A stretch of DNA of 64,000 nt from Panax quinquefolius (lineage: Eukaryota; Streptophyta; Magnoliopsida; Apiales; Araliaceae). Below are positions 48,480-60,399 of this stretch, one piece after another. Within the stretch, counting starts at the first letter, position 1. Each line of letters starts with the position of its first letter. The position numbers and the translations under genes are program-made. Location of the stretch: assembly GCA_020205615.1 (NCBI GenBank), contig CM035169.1, positions 16,375,258 through 16,439,257 of the forward strand. Direction: 5' to 3'. The notes under the pieces are model-generated. The model did no database searches and was not told where the DNA came from. It saw only the letters and a program-made list of their open reading frames with translations.

Positions 48480-49430
48480 TGTCTTTGAAATGAGTCTCCT
48501 CTTGAGTTCTTGAGCTCTTCCCACATTCCTTGCTCCATTCGAATTTTGTATCTCTACGAAATAAATTTCGTTAATGGAATAGCGATTCGAGAATATCCTT
48601 CAACGAATCTTCGATAATAACCAACTAAGCTGAAAGCTCGTATTTCGATTCTTGACTTAGGTTGCTCTCAATTGTGACTCGTATCCCAATCTTGGATATG
48701 CGTCACAATGACACCTATCGATTTCTTATCGCTTGCGAATATGGCGTCCCTTACGAGGAGAGTGCGGCAGGTGAATTCCTGAAAAGTCACCGGATAAAGG
48801 CTCGGTACCAAATTCTATAGTTGAATTTTAACTCACGAAGTTCAATAGGAGCCATTCGATATGAGATTTTAGAAATGAGTTTTGTCTGGGTTCAAATTCG
48901 ATACAAAATTTAATATCGGGCTTTGGGAGTAAGCGAAATTCTTGAGGAAACACGTCGGAAATTTCTAACAACGAAATATCATTCAAATCGACTTATTTTT
49001 GTTCGAGTCCATGACATGGCTAAGAAAAGCTTGACATCAGTTTTTCAATAAGCGAATGGCTTTATGGCTTAATATGAAAGAGTTTGACTTGATGGTTTGG
49101 TTGCTTGAATTGAATAACGGGTTAGTTAGGAATATGAAAACTAATGACCTTACGAAAGTAATCAATTTCGGCGTGATGAGTAGTTAACCTTAAAATCACA
49201 TCAAAAGCAAATATCTCTATAGAAATAAGGTTAACGGTAATGTGATAGTGCTTGACTGAATCAAGCAAGATTTCTAAACAACGGATGTAATGAAAGTTTT
49301 CTAACTTGAGTCTCCATAAATAGGTCAAAGTCTAATTTCTCGTAGTCGAGTTCAAGCGTTGGCGCAAGTAAAGAGAGATAAAAGAATGGGTAGAAGCAGA
49401 TATCTAGTAAGGTATATACTTGCAAGAATT
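48480..49430 (-). pseudogene. Protease/polymerase remnant with internal deletion, element C
   Basis: Sequence corresponding to 6,840-6,960 and 7,560-8,200 of element A is recognisable (for example the rc of gaatagcgattcgagaatatcc), but the stretch carrying the polymerase catalytic F-I-D-D block (about 7,000-7,550 of A) is replaced by about 150 bp of unrelated text at 48,670-48,810. The internal region is therefore about 0.8 kb shorter than that of A. Confidence 0.6.
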
Positions 49431-49439
49431 TATAATTAA

Positions 49440-50560
49440 CTAACGCGTCTTAACCGTTCGGGTTCCTCGCATTTTAATGGAAGTCACGACAAACGCTCTT
49501 CGAGAATCGTTGACTTTGACTTTTACGGGGACGATCTTTTGAGTCACCGTCCCCATTGAACTAGGTTTCCATTCTGCGTCTGATCTCGGCGATATGTCCT
49601 TCTTTTCCACAATTATAGCATACCTTAAAGCTGTTGTAGGCGGTTTGGTGATATATCCCTCTTTCCGCATTTGTAACATCGATAGATGGTCTTTCTCCTC
49701 CCTTGGAACCGATTCTTCTTTGGTATTTGGCGTCTTCACATGGTCGTTGTTGAATCTCCTCTTTTAAAATCTCCTCCCAGGCTCGCTTCTTATTTTCATG
49801 GCCACGATTACCACGGAGTGGTTCTGCCTTTGTCCGTATTCTTCTTTCTCCATTTGGTTATCGTTATTACGATGTATCGCTATCTTGGTATGATCTGGTT
49901 ATGGTCCCTCGGTTGAGCGTACTCGTTATCTCGCTCTAACAGTTGAGCCCCATTGACAACATCTGAATAGAGAAAATTTATGAGAAATGAGATCTTGGCG
50001 TATCTTAGGGTTCAAACCTCTAAGAAACATCGCGTCATCGTTCCTCATTCTCCACTGAATGAGGTCTGAAAACTGGATAACTCATGAACTTCGCCTCGTC
50101 TTTGGGACCGTCATGTTATTACGCTTTCTAGTCTAATAAACTCCACTTCCTTCGTATAGCGAATACTTTCGGGGAAGTACTTGTCATTGAAGCTATTTCT
50201 GAAATGTCTCCCATGACATCTTTGAGTCTTAAATTTGGATGGAGTGCACGCTTTCACGAGACTCCACCAGTGATCTGCCTCGCCACGGAACATAAAAGTA
50301 GCGAATGGAACATACATTCCTCCGTGCATCCCAAGACATCGAATATCTTGGTAATTTGCTTGACCCATGTTTTCCATGGTGATCGGATCGGCTTTCCTTA
50401 AATACGGTGGTCCCTGACTCTTTGAAGCTGCATTTTGTGACAACTTGGTGAATTGCTATCATTTCCTCTGTATTTTGAACACGAGTCTCTGCAAATGCGA
50501 TTTTGCATGAGCTGCAAAAAACTTCTAAACATCCCTCGTTCCTCATCGCTTTCGGTGGTG
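49440..50560 (-). pseudogene. Gag remnant with zinc knuckles, element C
   Basis: At about 50,110-50,443 the minus strand gives Y-Q-D-I-R-C-L-G-M-H and F-N-D-K-Y-F-P-E-S-I-R-Y-T-K-E-V-E-F-I-R-L. Near 49,600-49,720 it gives C-Y-K-C-G-K and C-Y-N-C-G-K-E-G-H-I-A, a double CCHC knuckle in which the second is better kept. Frame changes separate the parts. It is the best preserved gag in the window and the apparent source type of the fragment in LTR1. Confidence 0.75.
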
Positions 50561-50836
50561 TTGTTCAGGGGAGGAACATTGCCGACTGTTACACGTTCTC
50601 CTCGTTGGTGAGTACAGGCATCTCCACGGTCTCATTTACTCCACTATTAATATTCTCGATTCGACATTCTCAAATCTTTGTCATAAAATAAGGGTTAATT
50701 AAGGAAATCAATATATCACATAATATCCTATATCTTGACCAACTAACAAATAAGCTTAGGTAGGACACCTTAGCGAAGGATTTTTCGTCTCTCCCTCCTA
50801 GTTCTATTCCCAGATCTCTTGGAGATCATATCCCTA

Positions 50837-50850
50837 AGCTACGATACCAA
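50837..50850 (-). other. Primer binding site, element C
   Basis: On the minus strand, directly inside the 5' LTR, the sequence ttggtatcgtagctta corresponds to the initiator tRNA-Met complement tggtatcagagc with two changes. The same site is perfect at 60,068-60,081 in the plus-strand element. Confidence 0.75.
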
Positions 50851-50852
50851 GC

Positions 50853-53508
50853 TGTGCGCCCCCCAAAATAGGTATACACCACACCCATTACGAGTCGCCA
50901 AATACATGATGCGAGAAGCAACTACAACTTTATTATTACAACGAACAAGAAAAGCTGTGAGTTTAAATACAAATATTATCTTACAGACAATATCTATACT
51001 CAAATAAATCCCCATCACATTTATTGATACATTATTTTACAAAAATGGTGAGGACTACTAAACAATCCTTTCTAAAACCTTCATTCCATACCCGAGCTAG
51101 TACTTCATTTACATTACCGCCTCACGAGAAGAAAAATGGAACAACGAGGAAAGGGTGAGCTCAACTAGCCCGGTAAAGAATCTTTATGACTAAGATAATA
51201 TCTGACAAATTATCGTTAGTCTCAGCGAGGAAAAATCGATAGAATCTGATAAATGACAAGTTTCGGATCAATATTCGGCGGTGAAATAATAATTCATAGA
51301 AGAGTTACGTAGAGAATGAAATCTACTATAATCTATGAATTTAACGATCCATCATCAATATTTTATCCTGTAACATCAATCGATATTCATCTCGAATCAA
51401 ATATTCATCTTTTTGCTTCTGAGGCGAAGATATTCATCAATCGGTCGTGTTCATCTCAACACTGTTCATCTTTTGCACTAAAGGCCAAAGATATTCATCG
51501 GTCGGTCGTATTCATTTAAACACACATTCATCATCTTTGCACTCTGGGCCAAAGATATTCTTGAAATCATTCATCTTTGCACTACTGGGCCGAAGATATT
51601 CAATAATATCATCATTTAAGGCGAGGATGATGAAAATATTTTAAAGAAGCGAATCCGGTGAAACAAAATGATGAGGATTAAGGATTAAGGATTAGTACTT
51701 TGTTTTATCCATGTATCAACAATACCTCAAAAATAATCGTAGTGGTGTAAAATTCGAGAATGATCAAAACATGGATCTGATCAAAGCTAGTATCGAATAG
51801 ATATTTTGAACGAAAAGAAGAAATTTTATTTTTTGATTGAATAGTGCAGTATCGTGAATAGTCTCAAGTATCGTGAATAGTCTGATATCGTGAATAGTAA
51901 CTCAGAGCACCAAAAGATAGAAATTCCACAAAAACATCTTCACGCTTCATGAATAGTACTCGTGAATAGTAACTCGTGAATAGTAACTCATGAATAGTAA
52001 CTTCGTGAATAGTAACTCATGAATAGTAACCCAAGCATGAAAAAGTTCCAAATTTGATAAAAACTTGGATCGACATTTCGCGTAATGATATTGAAGAAAT
52101 AATATCATTATGAAAAAAATAATATCCCTTACCGAAGAATCGGTGCTTGGAAGGAAAGGTCGGAAGTGATCTTTGAATGAAACTTATTACGAACAAGCAA
52201 CTCTCAAAGTATCTAAATACTCACAAAATCGCTCGATAATATAGAGAAGAGAAAACTTTGTTTACGGTGTGATTTTCAATTTAACAGCCTCTATTTATAG
52301 GAAAATATTATACGCAAAGAAGCGGACTTAACTTTTACTGACACGATGGCTTTACTACTACTATTCCCACCCACCACATTTGAAAATTCAATTGAGCACA
52401 TTTCTCACCAACCAAAAGTGGGGCCCACTGATTCTAGAATTTTCCACCAAAATCATTTATAACTAATTTACGAATCGGTCACCTCTTAAAATTCATAATA
52501 AATTATCGCTCATCTTTAACGGTTCAAAATTTGTGGACATATACTCAACTTATATATGTATAACATATCCAAAAATTACAACGATCAACGGTCGGATTAA
52601 ATATTATAACTCACACAATAAAGGCATATAATAACAGATTTGATTTTTTAATACCTCGATCAGACAAAATACAAATAAAACATCTCGGCATTAATTCCTT
52701 CATTAATAACACATAAATAAATCCATCATTTATATTCATATAAAATAAATATTTCCTTATCATATGAATCAATAATTAATTATTCACAAATAATATTCTG
52801 AGAATCATTTATATGACGATTTGTTCCCGGAAGAGGGGCTTTCAGATAAGGATTTCTCTCTTCTGGTGGCATGATTAGGTGACCAAACCTCTCCTTGAGC
52901 GAACTTTCTAGACATTGCCAATAATGTTATCTAATAATATTATTCAAATAATATGAATTATTGATCGATAATGGGAAATCTTTGTGCGATGATAATTATT
53001 GAAACAATGATAATATAAAATACAATATGACAATTATTGAATCGATAAAATAAAATCTTGAGCGATAATTCTTTGTAACAATTATTGAGTAGTGCCTTCT
53101 TACGTAAGAATCAATAATTGATGCAATCTAGTGTCTTCTTTTGTTCAACAAATGGCGTATTAGTGTGTTTTAACCAACCGGGTATTCCAACGGTATTACT
53201 TGGTAACAATTACGCCGTTATTTTTAAACAACTTATATTTGTCGTTTTCCTCATCCAATCGCTTTCCAGTTATGGGGGCCCACATGGCATTTGGTAGTCG
53301 TAAATGCGAATATTCCCAGAAATCTGAATATTCCACGACCAAACGAATATTCCCAAGCAAAAATGAATATTTTATAACCAACTTGCTTATTTTGAAATAT
53401 TTGCGTATTTAACCTTAACTATCCACATTAATCAAATCAACCCTTACTATTTCAAAATAATAAATAAAGGAAATTCCTTTTTATTTAAAAAAATTTGAGG
53501 GTCTTACA
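50853..53508 (-). repeat. 5' LTR of element C
   Basis: About 2.66 kb, starting tgtgcgccccccaaaatagg in plus view and ending gggtcttaca. Closely similar to the 3' LTR but with many short indels. It contains the hairpin array (about 51,395-51,610) and the gaatagtaac array (about 51,835-52,035). Confidence 0.85.
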
Positions 53509-56500
53509 AATTAGGTATACATCACCCATCTTGGGTAGTCGGATACATAGATGCGAATTTAAATGACTTACTTACTAATATAAGCGTAGGTATGCAATCT
53601 GACATAAAGCGTGAGTTTGAATACAATATTGTCTACTAGAGATCATACAAACTCAAAAGAAGTCCTCATTACAATTATTATCACACTTTATTTCACGAGA
53701 ATAGTGAGGACTACTAATCTATATCCTCGGACCATTACTCTAGTTCCCAACTCGTCCAAAGCTATATTCTCATTTCACGAGAGAAACGGTGAAAGAAAGG
53801 GTGAGCTCAACTAGCTCGAAGAAATATTATGACTAAGATAATGCGAGAATAAATTATCATTAGCCTACAATGATGTTAAGCGATAAAATATAATGAACAT
53901 CAAGTTTAACTACAGTGGAACCAACAATCCATTAAAAAGTCAGTAGAAAATAAAATCTACTATCTTTTATGATTTTAAAGGTTTTCATCATCTTTTTATA
54001 TATTTGAGACTCGACTTTAATAAATATTCCACATCATCGAATCACCCACGCTTTACTGGCCGAGGATATTCTTTAGTATCACGACCACAATTATTCATGC
54101 AGCTACGGGCGAGAATATTTGTGTATTCATTAATGGTCATGATCATGCCAACAAGCGTCCATCGATGCACTCACGGGCCCCGCGAGGATTTTACCACATC
54201 ATTTGTAACATTATGGTCATGATTGCGAATAGTCTGCAGTGTAATCATACCAAGTCCATCATGCACTTCTGAAGCCATGAGATGACTTTCAACATAATAT
54301 AAACATGAGGATGATGACAATGATATTCAATAAAACAAGTTCAAGAATTAATTTATCTAGGAACCAATAACATCAAAGCTATCGACATGATATTTGCTTT
54401 GTAGAGTAAAATTCAAGAATCTTTGAGAAGAATATTTTCATGAAAAGGATCTTGATGAAACGCATGAAATATCAAGGATATTCCACTAATTTCATGGAGT
54501 ATAGAAGTCAAAGTTTTAACCAATTTGGGTATAATAAAGAATGGAATAACAAAAGAAATCACCGTAAATGCGATAGGCCTTGCGGTGAGGTTATTCAATG
54601 AGAATAATAAATAACGGAACCCGGTCCGGCGTAAAAGCATGCAGACGAGGATATTCCAATGAGAATAATAAAGAATGGAACCCCGGTCGCGTAAAAAACA
54701 CACAGACGGGATGTTCCAACGAATAATAATAATAAAGGCGGAACCGGTAGGTGTAAAACACACAAACAGGATGTTCAATGAGAATAATAATAAAAAGGCG
54801 GAACCGGTCAAATTGTAAAACACTGACGAGGATGTTCCAATGAGAATAATAGAAGAATGTCACCAAGTATAGGGTAAGCCGCATTATCTGAGCTATTCAA
54901 GCAGAATAATAAGCGATGGAATAACAACAGATTCTCTTCGTGAATAAGAAAGAATAACACCCCTTACTTTTGGTAGGAGATTGAATCTGCTTGAAGAGTG
55001 TAGTAATAAAATACTCTTCTTCTTTCTCTCTTATTCTCTCTATACTTTCTCTCTCTATAAGCTTGAATGAATTAAGTGAAAAATAATGAAGCACTAGGCC
55101 TCTATTTATAGAAGATTTCTAGCTTAGCAACTTTTGCCATGTGTGAAAAAGCAAGTGGCTTGGCGGTGGTGATGTGAAAAGAAAAGTGGTTTGGCCTTTG
55201 TAATGTGTGAAGCGACAAGTGGTTCGGCCTTTTGTAATGTGAAACGACAAGTGGTTCGGCCTGTAATATGAAGCGGCAAGTGGTTTGACACTGGTAAAGG
55301 TAATTACTATTGACGAAGGTAATTATTATTCACAAAGGTAATTACGAAGGTTATTGACGAAGGTAATTACTTATTGAGCGAAGACTCTTAGATGATGACA
55401 TATGGGCCCCCATAAAATAATCAAACTTACCACAAACGTCTCATATGAGACTCTTTATATACATAGAGGATTGAATAAATATTACCACAAATCATTTTAT
55501 TTTTAATCAACAAATATTTAATCTTTCAACAATTATTAATCATTTATAACTTGTCGTCTCAATTATTGATTTAATACTATAACATATTATCTGAGATGAT
55601 CTTTGTGACAATAATTGAATCAATAATATAAGAGATATGATGCGTGAATTCTTGTAGCAATTATTGAAGCGTAGGTGGTGACTTCTCACGTAAGCATCGA
55701 TATCGTGTCTTCTTATCAACTCTGGCGTATTCTTTGTACTTTTACTCTAGGGTAGTTCAGCAGTTTTAACGGTAACACCTCTCTGTAGTTATTTTTATAG
55801 AAAGATAATTTTGTCGTTTTTAACTACGAAAATACTTAGTTGTGGGGTCCACCGATGATTGATCGAGTCGTACGAATATTCCCAAACAAAAAGAATATTC
55901 CCAGAACCAAAACGAATATTTTATAACAACTTGCTTACTTTGCAAAATTTATAAATATTACCCTAACTATAACATTATATCAAATTTATTCCATAATATT
56001 CAAAAATAATATTTATAGAAAAATTCATCTGTATTTATAAAAGTTGGGGTCTTACATTTTATCCCTGTAACATCACTCAATATACATCTTTAATCAAATA
56101 TTCATCTTTGCACTGCGGGCCAAAGATATTCATTTATATCACCAGATTGGTCATGTTCATCTCAACACTGTTTATCTTTGCACTACGGGCGAAGATATTC
56201 ATTATTAATCATTCATTCATCTTTGCCTTCTGGGCCAAAGATATTCATCGATTAATCATTCATCTTTGTACTACGAGGCGAAGATATTTGATAATATCAT
56301 CATTTAGGGTGAGGATGATGAAAAATATTTTAAAGGCGAATCCGGTGAAACAAAATAACAAATATTAGAGATTAAGTATTACGGTTTATCCAAGATCGAT
56401 AATACTTCATAATAACCAATTTTGAAGCAAAATTCAAGAATAAAGATCAAAACATGGATACAATCAAAGATATTAACCATAATAGACACCTTGGATAAAA

Positions 56501-58208
56501 AGAAGAAAATTTTATTTTAAATTGAATAGTGTAAATATTAAGTGAATAGTCAAGTATCGTGAATAGTGTAGTATCGTGAATAGTAACTCAGACACCAAAA
56601 GATAGAAATTCACAAGAAAAATCATCATGCTTCGTGAATAGTAACTTCGTGAATAGTAACTCATGAATAGTAACTTCGTGAATAGTAACTCATGAATAGT
56701 AACCCCCGAGCATGAAAAGTTCTAAATTTGATAAAATTCGGACGATATTTTGGCATAATGATATTGAAGAAATAATAACACTTACAAAGAAAATAACATC
56801 CTTACCTTGCGAAAGGCGGTACTTACATTGGAATCTGGATATAGTCTTTGAAGGAACTTGCCGCTAATTAGAAACTCACAAAGTATCTAAATACTCATAA
56901 AATACACTCGATAATATAGAGAGAAAGAGAGAAAAGAGAAAACTTGTTTACGGTGTGATTTTCAATTTAACTTAGCCCTCTATTTATAGGAAAATGTTAT
57001 ACGCAGCAAAGCGGACTTAACGCTGAACACGATGGCTTTACTCGCTACTATTTCCACCCACCACATTTAAAATAAATTCAACACATTTCTTCACCAACCA
57101 CAAGTGGGGCCCACTCAATTCTAGAATTTTCCACCAAAATCATTTATAAACCTAATTTACGAATCGGTCACCTCTTAAAACTCATAACAAATCATACGTT
57201 TATTTTAACGGTTCAAAATTTGTGGACATATACTCAACTTATATATGTATAACATTTCCAAAAATTACAACGATCCAACGGTTGGATTAAATATTATAAC
57301 TCACCACAATAAAGTCGTAATAACACAGATTTGAACTTTTAATACATCAATCAGGCAAAAAATCTTGATAAAACACCTCAACATTAACTCCTTCATTTAT
57401 AACCACATAAATAAATTCATCATTTATATCCACATCAAATAAATATTTCCTTATCATATAAATCAATAATTAATTATTCACAAATAATATTACTGAATCA
57501 CAATTATAATAACCTAAGTAGTTCTCAAGAAAGATGGGGCTTTCTTGTTAAGGATTTCTCCTTCTTGGCGCATGATTAGGTGACCAAACCTCTCCTTGAC
57601 AGAACTTTCTAGACATTGCCAATAATCTTTATCAAATAATATTATTCCAAATAATATGAATTATTGATCTGATAATGGAAAATACCGTGCAGTGACAATT
57701 ATTGAAACAACAATAATATAAAATATCAACGCAGCAATTATTGAATCAATAAAATAAAATATTGAGCAGTAATTCGTAACAATTATTGAGTAGTGTCTTC
57801 TTTACGTAAGGATCAATAATTCAACAATTATGCAATCTGGTATCTTATAGTGCAACCACGCGTATTACTGTATTTTATCCACCGGGTATTCCAACAGTGT
57901 TAACGATAACAACTACGCCGTTATTTATAACAACCCAAACTTTGTCATTTTCTTCATCCGACGGTTATCCGTTATGGGGCCCACAAATGGCCGCGCCGTC
58001 GTACGAATATTCCCCGACAGAAAGAATATTCCACGACCAAACGAATATTTCCGATAATTTAATATTTTATAACCACTTGCTTATTTTGAAAATTTTGCAC
58101 ATTTCACCCATAACCAAAGTATTATATCAAATTAAAACCTTATTATTCACAATAATAAATAGAGAAAATTCGATTTTATTCATTAAAAAGTTGGGGTCTT
58201 ACATTATT

Positions 58209-60066
58209 CCAGTCAGAAGTACTGCTCTTTGAGGTAAGGTATAATACGGGATAGTAAGGGATTGTAAGGGAGATTATTTTCTTCATAAATAATATTATTT
58301 CTTCAATATCATTATGCCAAAATATTGGTTTGAACTTTTTATCAAATTTGGAACTTTTTCATGCCGGGGTTACTATTCATGAGTTACTATTCACGAGTTA
58401 CTATTCATGAATTACTATTCATGAGTTACTATTCACGAGTACTATTCACGAAGCATGATGATGTTTTTTTTGTGAAATTTCTATCTTTTGGTGTTGCAGT
58501 TACTGTTCACGTATACGGCACTATTCACAAATACGACATTATTTACAGAAAAATTAAGTTTTCTTCTCTGTGTCCAAGATTGTCTGTTATGATTCCTATC
58601 TTTGATTGGATCTATGTTTTGATCATTCTTGAATTTTACTCCACTCTGATTATTTATGAAGTATTTTTGAACTTGGGTTGTTTAAAGTACGAATCCTTAA
58701 TATTTGTTCTTTTGTTTCACTGGATTCGTTTTCTTTAAAATATTTTGCATCATCCTCGGTGATATATATCTTTGAATATCTTTGGCTTTGTAGTGCAAAG
58801 ATGAATGATTTCGATGAATATCTTTGGCTCGTAGTGCAAAGATGACTGTTGTTGAATATCTTTAGCATGTAGTGGTTGAAAAGATGACTTGTTGATGAAT
58901 ATCTTTTTGGCTGTGGTGCAAAAGATGACTTGTTGATGAATATCTTTGGCCGTAGTGCAAAGATGAATTTATTAGTAGGATTATGAACATGAAGCGTGAT
59001 TTGGTATAACCATGATCTTTGATGTTTGGTGATGAAAATTAACTTTGTCCTGGATGAGGAAATGAATTTAGAACTACAATTACGATTATGAGTTATACAT
59101 GTGATTGTGGACAAGAATTATTGATTGATGTTACAAGGCTAAAACATTGTTGGTGGACTTTTAACATGGAGAAGATAATAGATTTTATGGTCTATTTGAC
59201 TCTTCTAATGGATTGCTCGTTCATTATGACTATGGTTGAAAAGTTTTATCATCTACCATATGTTCTAAATCTTTAATTTATTACTGATGAAGATTATTGA
59301 TAATTTATTTATCTTTAGTCATGATATTCTTTACTGAGCTAGTTGTGCTCACCCTTTTGCTTCACAATTCTTTTCAGGTAATAAGAGTGTAATTTGGGTT
59401 GAGCGAGGAAATAGGGGGAATAAGCGTGGTGGTCATCATTTAGTAGTTATATTTGGTGAATCAACTAGGGTGAGGCGAACCCAACGTTGGAAGGGTGTTT
59501 TGCCACTATCATACAAGATGTCTAATGACATACCATCTCGTGTAATCATAAGATAGGGTTGTGCTCATCCACTTGCTGAGTATATTTACAAGCACTACCT
59601 ATATAATATTGGTGTTTATTTGGAGTATAATAACCGATTAGAGACAGTGGAGATAATGATATGTCAAGAGAAGACTCACCATTGGGAAGAATATGATAGT
59701 AATTTTCTCGTTTTTTCTTTGGGGTCTATTAGATTGACCGAGAATAATTACGTGGCCATATGATATTTATCATAACCTAGAAGCATGGCCTCCCATATAC
59801 TGAAGGTTTCTTAAGCACTTCCCAAAGATTTTAATTTTTAAAAGCGGTTTTTGACTATACCTTTATGTAAGATGTCATAGTGATGTGCTACTGAGTTGGT
59901 GTCGAAAGTCACATTTGATATATATATTTGTATCAAAACTCACAACACATGAGTTGTTGTATTTTGCACGACAATTGTTGTAATAAAGTTGTAGTTATTT
60001 TCTGTATCATGTATTTGGCAACTCAGAATGGGTTGGATGGAATGGACCTATTTTGGGGTTGTCACA
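58209..60066 (+). repeat. LTR1 of outer plus-strand element, right part
   Basis: Continues the LTR broken at 43,619; collinear with LTR2 from about 61,877 to 63,801. Ends ggggttgtcaca immediately before the primer binding site. It carries a tactattca(c/t)gag array (58,365-58,545) and the hairpin array (about 58,758-58,975), both in the opposite orientation to those in the minus-strand LTRs. Confidence 0.85.
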
Positions 60067-60399
60067 TTTGGTATCAGAGCTTAGGGATATGGTCTCTAGC
60101 GGAGATCGGGGAATATAACTAGGAGAGGAGAGGTGAGTAAATCCTTCGCTAGTGTGTCCTACCTAAGCTTATTTGTTGGTCAGTCATAATATCGGGATAT
60201 TATGTGATATGTTAATTTGTTCAATTGACCCTTATTTTGAAGTTGTATTCTAGAATGATATTTGAAATACAGGAGATGAGCAATGGAGAAATCATGATGA
60301 CAGGGAAGATGGAATCTAAAATGAAAGCAAGGTATTCTCAACTCTTTGAAATACCAGGTACGTAAATTTCGGGGACGAAATTTCATAAGGAGGGGAGAT
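60067..60399 (+). mobile_element. 333-bp internal region between LTR1 and LTR2
   Basis: Begins with a perfect initiator tRNA-Met primer site (ttggtatcagagct, 60,068-60,081) and ends with a polypurine tract (aaggaggggaga, about 60,387-60,398) preceded by atttcggggacgaaatttc, the normal end of a chromovirus internal region. Between them is only leader-like sequence related to 50,560-50,836 of element C (inverted). No gag or pol. Either an internal deletion or a non-autonomous family. Confidence 0.85.

Larger units (their letters stand above)
44160..53508 (-). mobile_element. Gypsy chromovirus element C, two LTRs, RT core missing
   Basis: A 9,349-bp element flanked by aatta at 44,155-44,159 and 53,509-53,513. 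Its 3' LTR is 44,160-46,828, the internal region about 46,829-50,852 and the 5' LTR 50,853-53,508. The polypurine tract is at about 46,829-46,840, and the primer site (rc tggtatcgtagctta, 50,837-50,850) fits initiator tRNA-Met at 10 of the first 12 positions. Gag, two zinc knuckles, integrase and a chromodomain-like tail are recognisable but frame-broken. The polymerase catalytic block seen in element A is absent. It inserted into the subtype-A LTR; the unoccupied site ccccaaaattaggtatac is seen at 9,631. Confidence 0.9.
44142..56056 (-). mobile_element. Subtype-A solo LTR, split by element C
   Basis: Its first 18 bp (tgtggcgccccaaaatta, 44,142-44,159) are separated from the remaining 2,543 bp (53,514-56,056, ending ggggtcttaca) by element C. 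Flanking tttta at 44,137-44,141 and 56,057-56,061 is its 5-bp target duplication. Rejoined, it is collinear with the LTR at 9,625-12,245, including the gatgttcc array (about 54,590-54,860) and the aaggtaatta array (about 55,295-55,380). Confidence 0.85.
43620..58203 (-). mobile_element. Minus-strand solo LTR (host LTR), split by later insertion
   Basis: The LTR consists of 43,620-44,141 and 56,062-58,203 (together 2,664 bp), beginning tgtggcgaccccaaaatagg and ending ggggtcttaca. The flanking pentamers ttatt at 43,615-43,619 and 58,204-58,208 are identical, so it inserted by retrotransposition and then lost its internal region and other LTR. The split site reads atatttta|ttttatccctgtaac; the uninterrupted version is at about 12,790 in LTR B. 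Confidence 0.85.

Noticed and set aside
46860..50560. Possible endogenous pararetrovirus
   Set aside because: Integrase, LTRs, a tRNA primer site, polypurine tract and 5-bp duplications identify an LTR retrotransposon; no movement or coat protein features seen.
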